This document shows positions 1-10,108 of a stretch of DNA of 64,000 bases, one piece after another. Origin of the DNA: Xenophilus arseniciresistens (GTDB lineage: Bacteria > Pseudomonadota > Gammaproteobacteria > Burkholderiales > Burkholderiaceae_C); assembly GCF_028023875.1 (NCBI RefSeq), contig NZ_JAQIPB010000003.1:62001-126000 (forward strand), given 5' to 3'. A model generated the notes under the pieces. It did no database searches. It was given only the letters and a program-made list of their open reading frames with translations, and was not told where the DNA came from. Position numbers and translations under genes: made by a program. How positions within the stretch are numbered: the first letter of the stretch is position 1; each line of letters starts with the position of its first letter.

Positions 1-759
1 TACCGCTGCATCGCCCCCAACCTGCGCGGCTTCGAGCGCTCCAGCTCGCCCACCGAGGTCGCGCAGTACAAGCCGCAGTTGCTGATCCAGGACGTGGCCG
101 AGCTGGCCAAGTCGGAGAACGCCGGGGGCCACATCGACACGCTGGTGGCGCATGACTGGGGCGGCGCCTTCGGCTGGGGTTTTGCCAATGCGCTGCCGCA
201 ATCCCTCACGCGGCTGGTGATCCTCAATTCACCGCACCCGGGCACCTTCACGCGCGAGCTGCGGCAAAGCGCCGATCAGCAGAAGGCCAGCGCCTACATG
301 AACTGGCTGGCCGCGCCGGGCTCCGAAGCGGTGCTGGCCGAAAACGGCTTCGCGCGCCTGTTCGCCATGTTCACGATGATGAAGGCCGGGCCCGAGGGCT
401 TTGGCTGGCTCACCGACGAGGTGCGGGCGAAGTACCGCGAGGTCTGGAGCCAGGGCCTGACGGGTGCCTGCAACCTGTACCGCGTCACGCCCATGAAGCC
501 GCCGGTGCCGGGCAAGACCACGGTCGACGACATTCCGCAGTTGCCGCCCGAGCGCGTGAATGTGCAGGTGCCCACGCTGGTGCTCTGGGCACTGGACGAC
601 ATGGCGCTGCTGCCGGGCCTGCTCGAAGGGCTGGACGCCTATGTGCCCGACCTCACGGTGACCAAGGTGGCCAATGCCACGCACTGGATCGTGCATGAGC
701 AGCCGCAGCGCGTGGCGCAGGAAATCGGTGCCTTCATCCAGCGCAAGCCATCGCGCTGA
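1..759 (+). CDS. Alpha/beta-fold hydrolase, epoxide-hydrolase-like (5' end outside window)
   Basis: The frame is open from the first base of the window, so the start codon lies upstream; 252 residues are visible. The opening APNLRGFERSS is the strand and loop before the nucleophile elbow in epoxide hydrolase/haloalkane dehalogenase relatives. The elbow itself reads HDWGG at visible residues 51-55. Asp rather than Ser as nucleophile is the signature of epoxide hydrolases and dehalogenases. Near the C-terminus THWIVHEQP supplies the catalytic His. The likely reaction is hydrolysis of an epoxide or related substrate in the cytoplasm; the actual substrate cannot be read from sequence. The following gene is convergent, only 21 bases away. 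Confidence 0.85.
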   Translation, partial: YRCIAPNLRGFERSSSPTEVAQYKPQLLIQDVAELAKSENAGGHIDTLVAHDWGGAFGWGFANALPQSLTRLVILNSPHPGTFTRELRQSADQQKASAYMNWLAAPGSEAVLAENGFARLFAMFTMMKAGPEGFGWLTDEVRAKYREVWSQGLTGACNLYRVTPMKPPVPGKTTVDDIPQLPPERVNVQVPTLVLWALDDMALLPGLLEGLDAYVPDLTVTKVANATHWIVHEQPQRVAQEIGAFIQRKPSR

Positions 760-780
760 ACGCGGGACTCCTTTTCTTTT

Positions 781-1656
781 TTAGTAGAGCGGCGGCTCGC
801 CCGGCGGCCGCGTCTTGAAGCGGCGGTGCACCCAGTAGTACTGCTCGGGCATGGTGTCGATCAGGGCCTCCAGCCGGCGCGTGGCCAGGGCCGTATCGGC
901 CTGCGCATCGTCCGATGGGAAGTCCTTCCACGCAGGCATGACCTCGATTTCGTAGCCGCCCGGCACGAAGCGCGAGACCACCGGCACCACCTTGGCCTTG
1001 CCCAGGCGCGCAAAGCGCGACAGCGAGGGCACGGTGGCCGCCGGTATGCCGTAGAACGGCACGAAGATCGAATTCGTCGGGCCGAAGTCCATGTCGGGCA
1101 GCAGGTAGAGCACGCCGCCCTTGCGCAGACCGGCCACGATCTCCTTGATGCCGTCCACCCGGTGCAGCACCGTGACGTTGCCAAAGCGCGTGCGGCCCTT
1201 GCGCGTCCACTCGTCGACCATGGGATCGCGCTGCGTGGTGTAGATGGTGGTCGAGGGCTTGGGGTTGTGCTTGGTCAGCGCGGTGGCGGCCGCATCCAGG
1301 CCGTAGAAATGCGGCGCGAACAGGATGGTGGGAGCGTTGCCCACGTCGATCTCGTCGATGGCGCCCACGATGCGCACGCGCTGGTCGATAACCTCGGCCG
1401 GCGCATGCCACAGCCAGCTGCGGTCCAGCCAGGCCTGCGCCACGTACACAAAAGTCTGGCGCGCGATGCGCGCACGCTCGGCATCGCTCTTGTGCGGGAA
1501 GCACAGCTTCAGGTTCACGTCGACCACATGCCGGCGCGGCCTGGCCAGCCCGTACAGCAGGTGGCCGAATCCCGCGCCCAGGCCGCGCACCACCGGCAGC
1601 GGCAGGCGGGCCAGCACCTTCATGAAGCCGATGCCCAGACGGGCCGTCACGCTCAC
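781..1656 (-). CDS. Lysophospholipid/lipid A acyltransferase (LpxL/HtrB family), second of a tandem pair
   Basis: A 291-residue member of the lipid A acyltransferase family, which moves an acyl chain from acyl-ACP onto a lipid A precursor at the inner membrane. The hallmark H-x4-D motif is present as His116 and Asp121 (PHFYGLD), followed by family blocks such as LLPDMDFGP. I chose the GTG start at 1654-1656 because it overlaps the stop codon of the upstream paralogue in a GTGA arrangement, which implies translational coupling. An inner ATG at residue 12 (MKVLARLPL) is an alternative. A hydrophobic N-terminal stretch fits membrane anchoring. Which acyl position it modifies, and whether it acts on lipid A or an ornithine lipid, is not visible. 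Confidence 0.85.
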   Translation of the reverse strand: MSVTARLGIGFMKVLARLPLPVVRGLGAGFGHLLYGLARPRRHVVDVNLKLCFPHKSDAERARIARQTFVYVAQAWLDRSWLWHAPAEVIDQRVRIVGAIDEIDVGNAPTILFAPHFYGLDAAATALTKHNPKPSTTIYTTQRDPMVDEWTRKGRTRFGNVTVLHRVDGIKEIVAGLRKGGVLYLLPDMDFGPTNSIFVPFYGIPAATVPSLSRFARLGKAKVVPVVSRFVPGGYEIEVMPAWKDFPSDDAQADTALATRRLEALIDTMPEQYYWVHRRFKTRPPGEPPLY

Positions 1657-2522
1657 TGCGCGACCTCCATCTCCTGGCGCGGCTGCTTGTAGCGCGCGTA
1701 GTCCCACACGTACTGGCCGGGCAGCGCGCGGATCAGCCGCTCGATGCCCACGTTCATGGCGGCCGCGGCGTCTTCCACCGACGCCTGCGGATCGGTGAGC
1801 GCCGTGCCCTCGAAGGGCTCGAAGCGCACCACGTAGCGGCCACCCGGCACACGCTGGCACACGCCCAGGAACACCTTGGCGCCCGTGGTCTGCGCCAGCC
1901 GCGGCAACAGGGTCATGGTGTAGGCCGGCCGGCCCAGAAAGGGCGCCCACACGCCCTGCCCTTCGGGCGGCACCTGGTCGGGCAGGATGCCGGTGTAGCC
2001 GCCCTGCTTGAGCGTGCGCATGAGGCCGCGCACGCCCTTGACGGTGGTGGGCAGGGTCTGCAGGCCCGTGCGGTCGCGCGAGCCGGCCAGCACCTCGGCC
2101 ATCCACTTCTTGCGCGCGGGCCTGAACAGCGCCGTGAGCGGGCCATGGTCGGCAAAGAAGCGCTCGCCCACGGCCTGGCCGTACATCTCCCAGCTGCCCA
2201 GGTGCGGCACGATCATGATGACGCCGCGGCGCTCGGCCAGCGCGGCTTCAAACACTTCGATGCCTTCCCAGCGCAGCACCTTGGGCAGCACGCTCTCGCC
2301 CTGCGGGCGGGCCCAGAGCCAGGGCAGCTCGGCGGCCATCGCGCCGGCCGCGCCGATGGCCGGGCGGTACTGGGCCGGCGTGAGCCCTGCCGCCTGCGCA
2401 TTGGCCTTGAAGCGCTTGCGATAGCCCGGTGCCAGCCACCACACGGCCCAGCCCAGCAGCCGGCCCAGGGCGTGCATCCACGGCAGCGGCACACGGGCGA
2501 GCAGACGAAACAGGGCAATCAT
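1653..2522 (-). CDS. Lysophospholipid/lipid A acyltransferase (LpxL/HtrB family), first of a tandem pair
   Basis: A 289-residue paralogue of the gene that follows it, with the acyltransferase motif in the H-x4-E form (His107 to Glu112, PHLGSWE), which is also accepted in LpxL/LpxM enzymes. The N-terminal 30 residues are hydrophobic and probably form the membrane anchor. The start is the ATG at 2520-2522 (MIALFRLLARVPL). The frame stays open upstream, but the added residues are proline/arginine-rich and not family-like. No strong Shine-Dalgarno sequence precedes the ATG. It overlaps the next acyltransferase by 4 bases. The two enzymes probably add the two secondary acyl chains of lipid A; this is inference from the tandem arrangement. 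Confidence 0.87.
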   Translation of the reverse strand: MIALFRLLARVPLPWMHALGRLLGWAVWWLAPGYRKRFKANAQAAGLTPAQYRPAIGAAGAMAAELPWLWARPQGESVLPKVLRWEGIEVFEAALAERRGVIMIVPHLGSWEMYGQAVGERFFADHGPLTALFRPARKKWMAEVLAGSRDRTGLQTLPTTVKGVRGLMRTLKQGGYTGILPDQVPPEGQGVWAPFLGRPAYTMTLLPRLAQTTGAKVFLGVCQRVPGGRYVVRFEPFEGTALTDPQASVEDAAAAMNVGIERLIRALPGQYVWDYARYKQPRQEMEVAQ

Positions 2523-2587
2523 CGGGACGGCAGGAATCGGGGGTGAAGGGATCGAGGCGCGACGGCTCGGCGGCGGCCGTCGGCGAA

Positions 2588-2593
2588 TAGAAT
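2588..2593 (+). promoter_or_regulatory. Likely -10 element of the metK promoter (TAGAAT)
   Basis: TAGAAT lies 8 bases before the first stem of the riboswitch, so transcription would start at about 2600, exactly at the base of the RNA structure. I see no good -35 hexamer at the usual spacing. The same TAGAAT hexamer recurs before sdhC, asd and mdh in this window. Confidence 0.5.
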
Positions 2594-2600
2594 GCAAATT

Positions 2601-2659
2601 GTCGCCGAGTTACAGAACTACTTGCAGGGCGACGTTAAACCCAAACTGCTAAAGCGTTC
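2601..2659 (+). promoter_or_regulatory. SAM-II-type riboswitch (H-type pseudoknot) in the metK leader
   Basis: The segment matches the S-adenosylmethionine riboswitch class SAM-II in order and spacing. Stem P1 pairs GTCGCC (2601-2606) with GGCGAC (2628-2633). The loop opens with GAGTTA, where SAM-II has GAUUUA with the SAM-contacting uridines. It continues to GAAC (2615-2618), three bases, then TTGC (2622-2625). After P1 come an A-rich joint (GTTAAAC) and the class signature GCTAAA (2648-2653). TTGC can pair with GCTA, and GAAC with GTTC (2656-2659); the 3- and 4-base gaps equal those of the type RNA. The gene controlled is SAM synthetase. Downstream, ACTCC (2666-2670) can pair with the GGAGT of the metK ribosome binding site (2706-2710). 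That suggests translational repression when SAM is abundant, but the direction of the switch is inferred. Confidence 0.85.
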
Positions 2660-2718
2660 GCCAAGACTCCCACAGGCCTGGCAACGCGTCAGTCCTCACC
2701 CAGACGGAGTTTCATTTC

Positions 2719-3900
<1,182 letters not shown>

Positions 3901-3924
3901 GCCGGCACCGGCCTCCCCACAAAA

Positions 3925-3956
3925 AGGCCGCCGTCTGCGCAAGCAGGCGGCGGCCT
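3925..3956 (+). terminator. Hairpin terminator after metK
   Basis: A 14-base stem (3925-3938 with 3943-3956, one G-U pair) closes a GCAA tetraloop at 3939-3942. The 3' side lacks a good T run (GTTGCC). The 5' side is preceded by five A, so it would also work as a U-tailed terminator on the minus strand. Confidence 0.65.
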
Positions 3957-4121
3957 GTTGCCTGAAGGTCGCCGCTCGAGGGAGCAGAGGAGGCGCCATC
4001 CGGTTGCAGGACAGGGTTGGCATGCATGCCCGCATCCGTCCGACAGGCGCTGCGGCCCAAAGCGTGTGGCGACGGTCTACATTTGCCTGCACCACAATAG
4101 CAGCCAAGGGGACACATTCAC

Positions 4122-5954
4122 ATGCCAACGATCCGCCACAGCCTTCTGGCCAGCAGCCTCGCGCTGGCCCTGGCCGCCCTGAGCGCGTGCGGCACTGCAC
4201 CGACCGCCTCCACCCAACCCACGGCCCAGGCCGCAGCCTCCACTGCGGCACCCGCGCCTGCGGCCACGGCCGGCCCCACAACCACCGCGGCCGCCGCCCA
4301 GGCCGCGGCGGCCTACGACTTCGACATGGATGTGTTCCACCCCGTGGTGGCGCGCAACGGCATGGTGGCGACCGAGCACGAGCTGGCCACGAAGATCGGC
4401 CTGGACATCCTGCGCGCGGGCGGCAACGCCGTGGACGCCGCGGTGGCCGTGGGCTTTGCATTGGCCGTGGCCCTGCCCAACGCGGGCAACATCGGCGGCG
4501 GCGGCTTCATGGTGGTCCATGACGCCAAAAGCGGCCAGAGCATCGCGCTGGACTTCCGCGAAGTCGCGCCCATCAACGCCTCGCGCGACATGTACCTCGA
4601 CGCGCAGGGCAAGGTGGTCGATGGCAAGTCGCTCTACACCCACTATGCCGTGGGGGTGCCGGGCACCGTGGCCGGCATGGAACACGCGCTGAAGAAGTGG
4701 GGCACGCTGCCGCTGTCGCGCGTGATCGCGCCGGCCGCCGCGCTGGCCGACAAGGGCTTTCCCGTGAGCGAGACGCTGGCCAAGATCCTTCAGCAGGAAC
4801 AGAAGAACATGGGCAAGTGGCCGGCCACGCGCGCCATCTTCTGGAAGAACGGCGCGCCGCTGAAGGTGGGCGACGCCCTGGTGCAGAAGGACCTGGCCGC
4901 GTCGCTGCGCCTGATCGGCCGCCAGGGCGCCAGCGCCTTCTACCAGGGCGCGATCGCGCAGAAGATCGCCGCGGAGATGCGGCCCCATCCCAACGCCATC
5001 ACACTGCAGGACCTGCGCGAATACAAGGTGGTGGAGCGCCAGCCCACGCGCGGCAGCTACCGCGGGCATGAGATCGTGACCATGCCGCCACCCTCCTCCG
5101 GCGGCCCGCACCTGGTGCAGATCCTGAACATGCTCGAGGGCTGGCCCGTGGCCCAGTGGGGGTCGGGCAGCGCCCAGTACATCCACCACCTGGCCGAAGC
5201 CAGCAAGCTCGCCTATGCGGACCGCTCCGAGTACCTGGGCGACCCTGATTTCGTGAAGGTGCCGCAGAAGGGCCTGACCTCCAAGCGCTACGCCGCCTCG
5301 CTGGCGCAGGCCATCGACGCGAACAAGGCCCGCGCCGCCAGGGACATCAAGCCCGGCCAGCCGCAGCCCTATGAAAGCGACCAGACCACGCACTACTCGG
5401 TGGTCGACAAGGCCGGCAATGCGGTGGCCGTAACCTACACGCTGAACACCAACTTCGGCAGCGGCATCGTGGCCCAGGGCACGGGCATCCTCTTGAACAA
5501 CGAGATGGACGACTTCTCGGCCAAGCCCGGCGTGGCCAATGCCTATGGCCTGATCGGCGGCGACGCCAATGCCGTGGCGCCGCGCAAGCGCCCGCTGTCG
5601 TCCATGACGCCCACCCTGGTGCTCAAGGACGGCAAGCCGGTGCTGGTCACGGGCAGCCCGGGCGGCGCGCGCATCATCACCACAGTGCTGCAGACGGTGG
5701 TCAACACCATCGACTTCAAGATGAACCCGGCCGAGGCCGCCGCCGCGCCGCGCGTGCATCACCAGTGGACGCCGGACGAGCTGCGCGTCGAGAAGGGCCT
5801 GTCGCCGGACACCTTGGCCCTGCTGCGCCAGCGCGGCCACAACGTGGCGCTGAAAGCCTCGATGGGCCGCACGCAGACCATCCAGATCCGGGACGGCCAG
5901 CTCTTTGGCTATTCGGATCCGCGCAACCCCGACGGCAAGACGCTGGGGTATTGA
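4122..5954 (+). CDS. ggt: Gamma-glutamyltransferase, lipoprotein form
   Basis: A 610-residue gamma-glutamyltranspeptidase that cleaves the gamma-glutamyl bond of glutathione and transfers the group to water or amino acids. The first 23 residues are a lipoprotein signal peptide ending in a lipobox (LSAC, Cys23). A low-complexity Ala/Thr/Pro linker follows, so the enzyme is probably tethered in the periplasm. Autocleavage should occur before the Thr pair of QTTHYSVVD (about residue 422), freeing the N-terminal nucleophile Thr of the small subunit. Conserved blocks such as GGGGFMVVHD, RPLSSMTPT and GSPGGARIIT are present. AAGGGG at 4107-4112 is the ribosome binding site. It sits 221 bases after metK behind a terminator, so it is probably a separate unit. 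Confidence 0.95.
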   Translation: MPTIRHSLLASSLALALAALSACGTAPTASTQPTAQAAASTAAPAPAATAGPTTTAAAAQAAAAYDFDMDVFHPVVARNGMVATEHELATKIGLDILRAGGNAVDAAVAVGFALAVALPNAGNIGGGGFMVVHDAKSGQSIALDFREVAPINASRDMYLDAQGKVVDGKSLYTHYAVGVPGTVAGMEHALKKWGTLPLSRVIAPAAALADKGFPVSETLAKILQQEQKNMGKWPATRAIFWKNGAPLKVGDALVQKDLAASLRLIGRQGASAFYQGAIAQKIAAEMRPHPNAITLQDLREYKVVERQPTRGSYRGHEIVTMPPPSSGGPHLVQILNMLEGWPVAQWGSGSAQYIHHLAEASKLAYADRSEYLGDPDFVKVPQKGLTSKRYAASLAQAIDANKARAARDIKPGQPQPYESDQTTHYSVVDKAGNAVAVTYTLNTNFGSGIVAQGTGILLNNEMDDFSAKPGVANAYGLIGGDANAVAPRKRPLSSMTPTLVLKDGKPVLVTGSPGGARIITTVLQTVVNTIDFKMNPAEAAAAPRVHHQWTPDELRVEKGLSPDTLALLRQRGHNVALKASMGRTQTIQIRDGQLFGYSDPRNPDGKTLGY

Positions 5955-5988
5955 AGACAGCGGGGCGGCACACGAAGGGGCGCGCTTT

Positions 5989-6021
5989 GGCATGATGCAA
6001 TCCAAGCTCTTGCATCACGCC
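5989..6021. repeat. Inverted repeat between ggt and the amidase gene
   Basis: The 12-base arms 5989-6000 and 6010-6021 are complementary at 11 of 12 positions around a 9-base spacer. The core TGATGCAA-N9-TTGCATCA is perfect. No T run follows, so it looks more like an operator or an mRNA hairpin than a terminator. Confidence 0.6.
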
Positions 6022-6030
6022 TCGCTCCCC

Positions 6031-7371
6031 ATGCCCTCCCCCACCCGTATCGCCACGCTGCGCGAGCGCATCGACGCCGGCAGCATCACCCACGAAGCCA
6101 TCGTCGCCCAAGCGCTGGAAGGCGCGCAGGCGCCCGCCGCGCAGCATGTGTTCATGCGGCTTTATGCCGATGCGGCGCTGGCCGCCGCGCGCCATGCCGA
6201 TGCGGCACGCAAGGCCGGCGTGCAATTGCCGCCGCTGGCTGGCCTGCCGGTCAGCATCAAAGACCTTTACGACGTGGCCGGCGAGACCACGCTGGCCGGC
6301 TCCAAGGTGCGCGCCAAGGCGCTGCCAGCCCTGCAAGACAGCAGCGCCGTCGCACGCCTGCGCGCGCAGGGCGCGGCCATTGTCGGCAAGACCAACATGA
6401 CGGAGTTCGCCTTCTCGGGCGTGGGCATCAACCCGCACCACGGCACGCCGCGCAACCCGGCCGATGCGCAGGTGGCGCGCATTCCGGGCGGATCGTCCTC
6501 GGGCGCGGCCGTGTCCGTGGCGCTGGGGCTGTCGGTGCTCGGCCTGGGCTCGGACACGGGCGGCTCCATCCGCATCCCGGCCGCGCTGTGCGGCATCGTG
6601 GGCTTCAAGAGCACGCAGTCGCGCACGCCGCGCACGGGCGCCTTCCCGCTGTCGCAGACGCTGGACACCGTCTGCGCCATGGCCGCTTCGGTGCAGGACT
6701 GCCTGCTGGCCGATGCCGTGCTGGCCGACGCCCCGCTGCAGGTGCGCCAGCGCCCGCTGCAGGGGCTGCGCCTGGCCGTGCCGCGCACGCTGATGTTCGA
6801 CGGCATCGATGCACCCACTGCGCGCGCCTTCGAGCGTGCGGTCTCCCGGCTCTCGGCGGCCGGTGCACAGGTGGTGGACCTCACGCTCGCGGAACTGGCC
6901 GAAGTGGCACAGATCAACGCGCCGGGCGGCTTCTCGCCCATCGAGGCCGCGGCCGTGCACCGCGAGACCCTCGCCGAACACCGCGCCGACTACGACTCGC
7001 GCGTGGCCGCGCGCATCGACCTGGGCATGCGCATCAGCGCGGTCGACTACATCACGATGCAGCAGCGCCGCGCCGACTGGATCGGGCGCATGGGCCAGGC
7101 CCTGCAGGGCTTCGACGCGCTTGTGTGCCCCACCGTGCCGATCACGGCGCCGGCCATCGAGGCCTTGCGCAGCGACGAGGCCTTCTTCCAGGCCAACGGG
7201 CTGCTGCTGCGCAACACCTTCGCCATCAACTTCCTCGACGGCTGCGCCTTCAGCCTGCCCTGCCACGAGGCGGGCGAACTGCCTGTGGGCCTGATGCTGT
7301 CGTCGGTGCGCGGTGACGACGCGCGGCTGGCCGCGGTGGCGCTGGCGGTAGAAGCCGCGCTGGCCGGCTGA
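6031..7371 (+). CDS. Amidase signature family protein (GatA/amidase-like)
   Basis: A 446-residue member of the amidase signature family, which hydrolyses amide bonds with a Ser-cisSer-Lys triad. The Lys is in PVSIKDLYDVAGE, the cis-Ser in GGSSSGAA and the nucleophile Ser in GSDTGGSIRIPA, all in the usual order. Transamidation by GatCAB is unlikely because gatB and gatC are not adjacent. The substrate cannot be predicted. The start is uncertain. I chose ATG 6031, past the inverted repeat. Two in-frame ATGs at 5992 and 5995 lie inside that repeat and would add 13 or 12 residues; a weak AAGGGG lies 11 bases before the first of them. Confidence 0.85.
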   Translation: MPSPTRIATLRERIDAGSITHEAIVAQALEGAQAPAAQHVFMRLYADAALAAARHADAARKAGVQLPPLAGLPVSIKDLYDVAGETTLAGSKVRAKALPALQDSSAVARLRAQGAAIVGKTNMTEFAFSGVGINPHHGTPRNPADAQVARIPGGSSSGAAVSVALGLSVLGLGSDTGGSIRIPAALCGIVGFKSTQSRTPRTGAFPLSQTLDTVCAMAASVQDCLLADAVLADAPLQVRQRPLQGLRLAVPRTLMFDGIDAPTARAFERAVSRLSAAGAQVVDLTLAELAEVAQINAPGGFSPIEAAAVHRETLAEHRADYDSRVAARIDLGMRISAVDYITMQQRRADWIGRMGQALQGFDALVCPTVPITAPAIEALRSDEAFFQANGLLLRNTFAINFLDGCAFSLPCHEAGELPVGLMLSSVRGDDARLAAVALAVEAALAG

Positions 7372-7390
7372 GCGCAGCAGCCCCAAAAAG

Positions 7391-7415
7391 GAAGGCCCCG
7401 CAATGCGGGGCCTTC
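7391..7415. terminator. Bidirectional terminator between the amidase gene and acnB
   Basis: A perfect 11-base stem (7391-7401 with 7405-7415) with an AAT loop lies between two convergent genes. It is flanked by A residues on the left and T-rich sequence on the right, so it can serve both strands. Confidence 0.85.
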
Positions 7416-7455
7416 TTCATGATGAAGACGCGCCAGCCAGTGGCGCGCTACGGCA

Positions 7456-10041
7456 TCAGACCTTCTCGGCCACCTGCGCGTATTCCTCGATCTGGTCGAA
7501 GTTCATGTAGCGGTACACGCTGGCCTTGTCGGCGTCGATCACACCCATTTCCTTGAGGTACTCGGCCGGCGTGGGCAGGTAGCCCAGGCGCGAGGCGATG
7601 GCCGAGAGTTCGGCCGAGCCCAGGAACACGTTGGTGTTCTTGCCCAGGCGGTTGGGGAAGTTGCGGGTGGAGGTGGAGATCACCGTCGCGCCTTCACGCA
7701 CCTGCGCCTGGTTGCCCATGCACAGCGAGCAGCCCGGCATCTCGGTGCGCGCACCGGCCGTGCCGAAGGCCGCGTAGTGGCCCTCCTTGATCAGCTCGCT
7801 CTCGTCCATCTTGGTCGGCGGTGCGACCCACAGCTTGACCGGGATGTCGCGCTGGCCGCCCAGCAGCTTGGCTGCAGCGCGGAAGTGGCCGATGTTGGTC
7901 ATGCACGAACCGATGAAGGCTTCATCGATCTTGGTGCCCGAGACTTCCGACAGGAACTTGGCATCGTCCGGATCGTTGGGGCAGCAGACGATGGGCTCCT
8001 TGATGTCGGCCAGATCGATTTCGATCACGGCGGCGTACTCGGCGTCCTTGTCGGCTTCCAGCAGATCGGGCTTGGCCAGCCAGGCTTCGACCTTCTCGAT
8101 GCGGCGCTGCAGCGTCTTGGCGTCGGCGTAACCGTCGGCGATCATGTTCTTCATCAGCACGATGTTGCTGGTGAGGTATTCCTTGATCGGCTCGGGGTTC
8201 AGCTTGATGGTGCAGCCGGCGGCCGAACGCTCGGCCGAAGCGTCGGACAGCTCGAAAGCCTGTTCGACCTTGAGCTCGGGCAGGCCTTCGATTTCGAGGA
8301 TGCGACCCGAGAAGATGTTCTTCTTGCCGGCCTTGGCCACGGTGAGCAGGCCTGCCTTGATCGCGTACAGCGGAATCGCATGCACCAGGTCACGCAGCGT
8401 CACGCCGGGCTGCAGTTCGCCCTTGAAGCGCACCAGCACCGATTCGGGCATGTCCAGCGGCATCACGCCGGTGGCGGCGCCGAAGGCCACCAGGCCGGAG
8501 CCGGCCGGGAAGGAGATGCCGATGGGGAAGCGGGTGTGCGAGTCGCCGCCCGTGCCCACGGTATCGGGCAGCAGCAGGCGGTTGAGCCAGGAATGGATCA
8601 CGCCGTCGCCGGGGCGCAGGGCCACGCCGCCGCGGTTGCTCATGAAGGCGGGCAGCTCGCGGTGGGTCTTCACGTCCACCGTCTTGGGGTAAGCCGCGGT
8701 GTGGCAGAAGGACTGCATCACCATGTCGGCCGAGAAGCCCAGGCAGGCCAGGTCCTTCAGCTCGTCGCGGGTCATGGGGCCGGTGGTGTCCTGCGAACCC
8801 ACGGTGGTCATGCGCGGCTCGCAGTAGGTGCCGGGGCGCACACCCTGGCCTTCAGGCAGGCCCACGGCACGGCCGACCATCTTCTGGGCCAGCGTGAAGC
8901 CGGCCTTCGATTCAGCAGGTGCCTGCGGCATGCGGAATGCGGTTGAGGCCGGCAGGCCCAGGAACTCGCGCGCCTTGGCCGTCAGCGAGCGGCCGATGAT
9001 CAGGTTGATGCGGCCACCGGCCTGCACTTCGTCGAGCAGCACTTCGGACTTGAGCGCGAAGTCGGCAACCTTGGCGCCGGCTTTTTCGATCCTGCCCTCG
9101 TAGGGGAAGATGTCGATCACGTCGCCCATTTCGAGCTTGGAGACGTCCACCTCGATGGGCAGCGAACCCGAGTCTTCCTGCGTGTTGAAGAAGATGGGGG
9201 CGATCTTGCCGCCCAGCGTCACGCCGCCGAAGCGCTTGTTGGGCACGAAGGGGATGTCGTCGCCCGTGGCCCAGATGACCGAGTTGGTGGCCGACTTGCG
9301 CGAGGAGCCGGTGCCCACCACGTCGCCCACATAGGCCACCAGGTGGCCCTTCTTCTTCAGGTCGTCGATGAACTGCATCGGACCGCGCTTGCCGTCTTCC
9401 TCGGGCTTGAAGGCCGCGTCGGGACGGGTGTTCTTGAGCATCGCCAGGTAGTGCAGCGGGATGTCCGGACGGCTCCAGGCATCGGGCGCGGGCGAGAGGT
9501 CGTCGGTGTTGGTTTCGCCGGGCACCTTGAAGACGGTGACGGTGATCTTCTGCGCGACCTTCGGGCGCGAAGTGAACCACTCGGCTTCGGCCCAGCTCTT
9601 CATCACTTCCTGGGCCTTGGCGTTGCCGGCCTTGGCCTTGGTGGCGACGTCGTTGAAGAAGTCGAACATCAGCAGCGTCTTCTTCAGCGCATCGGCTGCC
9701 ACGCCCGCCACTTCGGCGTCGTCCAGCAGCTCGATCAGCGGATGCACGTTGTAGCCACCCACCATGGTGCCCAGCAGTTCCGTGGCCTTGGCCTTGGAAA
9801 TCAGGCCCACCTGAATGTCGCCGTGTGCCACGGCGGCCAGGAAGGAAGCCTTGACCTTGGCCGCGTCGTCCACGCCGGGCGGCACGCGGTGGGTCAGCAG
9901 GTCCAGCAGGAAGGCGTCTTCGCCTGCCGGGGGCGCCTTGATCAGTTCGATCAGGTCGGCCACCTGCTTGGCCGTCAGCGGCAGCGGCGGGATGCCCAGC
10001 GCAGCGCGCTCGGCGACATGGTCACGGTAGGCTTGCAACAT
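7456..10041 (-). CDS. acnB: Aconitate hydratase B (bifunctional aconitase)
   Basis: At 861 residues it matches AcnB length. It interconverts citrate and isocitrate in the TCA cycle, and AcnB enzymes often also act on 2-methylisocitrate. It opens with the alpha-helical HEAT-like domain ([15 protein letters not shown]) found only in the B type. The 4Fe-4S cysteines are seen in [12 protein letters not shown] and in [10 protein letters not shown] near the C-terminus. The ATG at 10039-10041 follows GGAGAA, which decides this start over an upstream one. It shares the minus strand with the small exported protein gene, the CitE-like gene and mdh, forming the left half of a TCA-cycle block. Confidence 0.97.
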   Translation of the reverse strand: MLQAYRDHVAERAALGIPPLPLTAKQVADLIELIKAPPAGEDAFLLDLLTHRVPPGVDDAAKVKASFLAAVAHGDIQVGLISKAKATELLGTMVGGYNVHPLIELLDDAEVAGVAADALKKTLLMFDFFNDVATKAKAGNAKAQEVMKSWAEAEWFTSRPKVAQKITVTVFKVPGETNTDDLSPAPDAWSRPDIPLHYLAMLKNTRPDAAFKPEEDGKRGPMQFIDDLKKKGHLVAYVGDVVGTGSSRKSATNSVIWATGDDIPFVPNKRFGGVTLGGKIAPIFFNTQEDSGSLPIEVDVSKLEMGDVIDIFPYEGRIEKAGAKVADFALKSEVLLDEVQAGGRINLIIGRSLTAKAREFLGLPASTAFRMPQAPAESKAGFTLAQKMVGRAVGLPEGQGVRPGTYCEPRMTTVGSQDTTGPMTRDELKDLACLGFSADMVMQSFCHTAAYPKTVDVKTHRELPAFMSNRGGVALRPGDGVIHSWLNRLLLPDTVGTGGDSHTRFPIGISFPAGSGLVAFGAATGVMPLDMPESVLVRFKGELQPGVTLRDLVHAIPLYAIKAGLLTVAKAGKKNIFSGRILEIEGLPELKVEQAFELSDASAERSAAGCTIKLNPEPIKEYLTSNIVLMKNMIADGYADAKTLQRRIEKVEAWLAKPDLLEADKDAEYAAVIEIDLADIKEPIVCCPNDPDDAKFLSEVSGTKIDEAFIGSCMTNIGHFRAAAKLLGGQRDIPVKLWVAPPTKMDESELIKEGHYAAFGTAGARTEMPGCSLCMGNQAQVREGATVISTSTRNFPNRLGKNTNVFLGSAELSAIASRLGYLPTPAEYLKEMGVIDADKASVYRYMNFDQIEEYAQVAEKV

Positions 10042-10108
10042 CTTTTTTTCTCCGGGGGAACTGCGCAGCGGCGCAAGCAAGACACGCGCCGCTGCATGTG
10101 GGGAACGG

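Noticed and set aside
4077-6005. 642-residue antisense frame opposite ggt, and similar long antisense frames opposite metK, era, lepA and the fab genes
   Set aside because: Typical third-position shadows in high-GC coding DNA: His/Arg/Gly-rich, without domains, and opposite well-supported genes.
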